Assembly (NCBI RefSeq): GCF_945859705.1
Contig: NC_079134.1
Coordinates: 69,002,625 to 69,066,624 of the forward strand
Length of the DNA stretch: 64,000 bases
Reading direction: 5' to 3'
Source: Episyrphus balteatus
Taxonomy: Eukaryota > Arthropoda > Insecta > Diptera > Syrphidae
The translations under genes were made by a program, and so were the position numbers. Every line of letters starts with the position of its first letter. Position 1 is the first letter of the stretch. The notes beneath the pieces are model-generated. The model saw only the letters and a program-made list of their open reading frames with translations, was not told the DNA's origin and made no database searches. Shown here in pieces: positions 61,441-64,000 of this stretch.

Positions 61441-63063
61441 TTTTTATATATGATTTAACAAAAATGCAATTAGACCTTGTTTTGTTGCATCTTTATTGCA
61501 GAAAAAAGTCAAAATCTATCTGGGTGTTACTTTAGACAACGATATTTTTAATCACAGCATAACGATTTTATGCTTGAGACCAATAGAGAGCTGGAGTAGC
61601 TCAAGGAGTGGCCATATCATTCATCACCTCACTCAAATCGAAAGAGAAAACGAAGTTCACGGACCCACAACGAACAAGCCATGTTCGAACCATAGGATTT
61701 CTTTGCATTTCTTAAATTTAACACCAACTCTATGATGACTTTGGTGAACGATTCAGTGGAGGCAATATCGAAGTTATGCAAGATCCTAATGGGACGTAAA
61801 CCTTGGAAAAGGTGCATTTTTGTACAACGGCAAATCCTATGGCAAATAGAGAAGTAAGTCAGGTGACTGTTGTAATCGCCAAACAAAAGTATTCCCCCAA
61901 AAGAACAACGGCGTTGGAGATTATGTGATAATTGCAAATAGTTTCTCGAGAGCCCATATAGAATGGTGATATCTATGCTGTGTTTTGGTTTGAGATTCTC
62001 TCCATTTACCTGTGTACCATTCCGTTAGGTTGATCAAAATTCAGAATCATAATTAATCAACAAAATGTTATCGTATGCTGACTGAATAAAGTTTCAATAT
62101 TTTTTAATGAAATTGTGTTTAAAATTTGTGCCTGATGGGGATTGGACATGGGATGTACTTACATTTCAAAAGCCCATGACTTTTTCCATAAGAAAAACAC
62201 TTATATCTTATATGCAATTAACAAAAAAAAAAAGCGATTTTATTTTGCTATGTAATTTTTCTTTAGGTATTCCAAAGAAAATATTTTTTCATGGGCTAAT
62301 AGATTAGGATTAACCCCGATGGAGACGAGAACAGAGTTAGATCAGTATTGTCCACCGGTGGATAGACATTTTGAAACGAAATTCAACTTTTTCGATTTCT
62401 ACTTCTATTCAACTGGTGATACAAAAAACCAAAATACAATTAGGTACAACTTGGTTACTATTTTTATTTTAAAAATAAAATCAATCTTTATTTTTGATTT
62501 TATTTTGCATTATTACTGTACAAATCGAATTAATTCAAATAATTTGAAAAAAAAAATATAAAATTATAATTATTTTCCTGAATGTTTTTCTAAGCTTTTT
62601 TCTTCTTAGCCTTCTTTGTAATATTAATAGCTTAGTCCATTTGTTTTCACTTTTTATCAGCCTGGGGATATAGCTCTAAGTTCTGTACCATCAATTGACA
62701 AAAAAGTAAACACTATTTAAAAATAGAGATAACAAAAAAAAACTAGAAAAGTAACATATCTATTTTCAATATCTTATAAAGTTACCCTCCGGAAATGAGC
62801 GCCTCATGCCCATAAAATTCTCTCGATCAGTAAAAATTTTATTGCATTTCTTCTCGAATCAGCTTCCAGGTTAACACGAGTTTTCAGCAACTGCTGATTC
62901 TGAAATTCAGCTTCTTAAAATTTTCAATGCAAATTTGAAAGAATATAGTAAGCCATGAAATTCTTGCAACACACACCACCTGAGCAAAGCGTCTGAAAAA
63001 TATCAAAAATCCATTTTTCAAAACTCAAAGATTGCACTTACAAAAAAAAAAAACAAATCTTAT
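61441..63063. other. No certain gene
   Basis: The minus strand at 61629-61937 is open and reads FDIASTESFTKVIIELVLN near its middle, which has a coding look but no recognisable domain and no clear splice sites. On the plus strand 62107-62307 begins MKLCLKFVPDGDWTWDV. I cannot support either as a gene. The rest is AT-rich. Confidence 0.3.
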
Positions 63064-63492
63064 TTACTTGCAAAGCTCAACACCTTCACGATGAGTTCGA
63101 GCCCCCAAACGAGTGTTCCAGACTGGGTTGTGACAAAAATTCTTTAAAATTGTGGGAACATACTTTTCTACAACTCCATAATAACAGATTTTTTTGTTGG
63201 ACGTTTGATTGATGACATACTGAATCGATTCCCAAAGAGAACTCTTAATTAACGACATTATCTTCAAGCAAATGTTGAGTGCACGCGATTCTTTTCCAAA
63301 GAGTGACATCGATTCAATGCTAGCGCAGACGTGTCCTACCATCTCGATGAAATTAGGCAGCCATTTCATCGTTCTCGCGCGTATTACATTTTTCGTCGTT
63401 GCGTAATCTCTCTGATTGATTTCTTTTACATGAAAAATAAAATGAAAATAAATTAATAAAACGGTTCGATATCGACAATATAAATTAATCAC
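63064..63492 (-). CDS. Hypothetical protein or exon, 142 residues
   Basis: The part from about residue 26 on looks coding: balanced composition with RDYATTKNVIRARTMKWLPN, EMVGHVCASIESMSLFGKES and YGVVEKYVPTILKNFC. A pyrimidine-rich run and TGTAAAAG precede it near 63430, so the first 25 residues may be intron. The end, TGCAAGTAAATAAG, can be read as stop TAA or as a donor GTAAAT one base earlier. Four cysteines, no membrane segment in the core, and no family recognised. It may be one exon of a host gene on the minus strand. Confidence 0.4.
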   Translation of the reverse strand: MINLYCRYRTVLLIYFHFIFHVKEINQRDYATTKNVIRARTMKWLPNFIEMVGHVCASIESMSLFGKESRALNICLKIMSLIKSSLWESIQYVINQTSNKKICYYGVVEKYVPTILKNFCHNPVWNTRLGARTHREGVELCK

Positions 63493-64000
63493 CTGTTTGT
63501 ATTAGTTTCGGAATATTCAGATAGGCAATTTTTGGCCTACTCTCCAGGATGGTATCTGGAATACAGCTGATCTGCAGCATGCTCAAAGCTTGCCACTATA
63601 GGTTTGGAAAAAGTCAAGAGTTTTTTTGACTGGAGTAAAATATCGCTTCACCAGTTGATTTGTTATTGATAAAAGAAGTTTAACGAACACATAAATAGCT
63701 GCTGAATCAGGTAAGCTCACAAAAAAGTTTTGCAGGGAGAAGGAAAAGTAATTTTCATTCGATTACTTTTACAATTGTTGTCATTCCAAATGCAATAAAA
63801 AGTCATAAATAAACAAATATATGCATTTTTATTTTTGTTCATTTTGGCAACTTTTCTTATAATTATCATGACCATCAGCATCCATATCATCTTTATAATA
63901 AGAACGTTGAGCTGCAACGGTGTCTTGACAAAGTAACCACCATCAGAATATCCCTGATGTTGCCATTGAATATTTGGATAAACTGATCGTGGCTCATGGT
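63493..64000. other. No certain gene; possible last exon on minus
   Basis: On the minus strand a short frame after GACACCGTTGCAG (about 63917-63929) reads AQRSYYKDDMDADGHDNYKK and stops soon after; it could be the last exon of a gene that enters from beyond the window. The evidence is weak. The rest is AT-rich. Confidence 0.25.

Noticed and set aside
1..64000. CRISPR array or bacterial-type operons
   Set aside because: No regularly spaced direct repeats with unique spacers, and every coding family seen is from eukaryotic transposable elements.

Overview
The window looks like nuclear DNA of an insect, probably a fly. It is very AT-rich, has no dense coding, and consists almost entirely of transposable elements and their relics. 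The set of families (Ty1/copia with a copia-type initiator-Met half-tRNA primer site, two Ty3/gypsy families, a jockey-like LINE, a LOA/R1-like LINE with RNase H, hAT, Transib and many MITEs) and exon-like pieces with introns of about 60-70 bases fit Diptera, but the sequence alone does not fix the species. I find no rRNA, no intact tRNA, no CRISPR and no certain functional host gene.

Layout. 1-12.9 kb: a mosaic of DNA transposons and MITEs, including a 2.76 kb terminal-inverted-repeat element (3679-6437) that makes 5-bp target duplications and carries a Cys-rich exon-like segment. 12.97-16.87 kb: a very young Ty3/gypsy element (two identical 333-bp LTRs, 6-bp target duplication) that has lost most of gag and half of its protease. 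17.27-21.49 kb: a LOA/R1-type LINE relic split by a 2.5 kb Transib-like element with ends like the RAG heptamer and a CGACG duplication. 21.5-28.2 kb: three copies of a segment with exons of a decayed coiled-coil gene, two of them in a near-identical tandem duplication, plus a hAT MITE, a tRNA-like repeat and a Pro/Gln/His-rich exon relic. 28.2-30.1 kb: a hAT element with its 8-bp duplication.

30.48-43.07 kb is one old Ty1/copia element (AAATT duplications) opened by later insertions: a 6.1 kb Ty3/gypsy element (31663-37756, GTAT duplications), a 1.26 kb dispersed repeat (40010-41264) and a 445-bp MITE in its right LTR. 43.68-48.57 kb is a full-length jockey-like LINE with two overlapping ORFs and a 10-13 bp target duplication. 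48.7-53.5 kb holds more MITEs and unassigned DNA. 53.48-55.62 kb is a truncated second copy of the 6.1 kb gypsy element. 55.62-57.18 kb is a giant imperfect palindrome. 57.18-59.97 kb holds two further members of the 5-bp-duplication family, and 60-64 kb is mostly unassigned, with one possible host exon on the minus strand (63064-63492).

How the parts relate: several elements interrupt others whose empty sites are preserved elsewhere in this same window, so target duplications and insertion order can be read directly. The two most interesting points are the Transib-like insertion, which leaves the LINE reading frame exactly recoverable, and the GG...CC-ended family with 5-bp TWNTA-like duplications, for which I cannot name a known superfamily.
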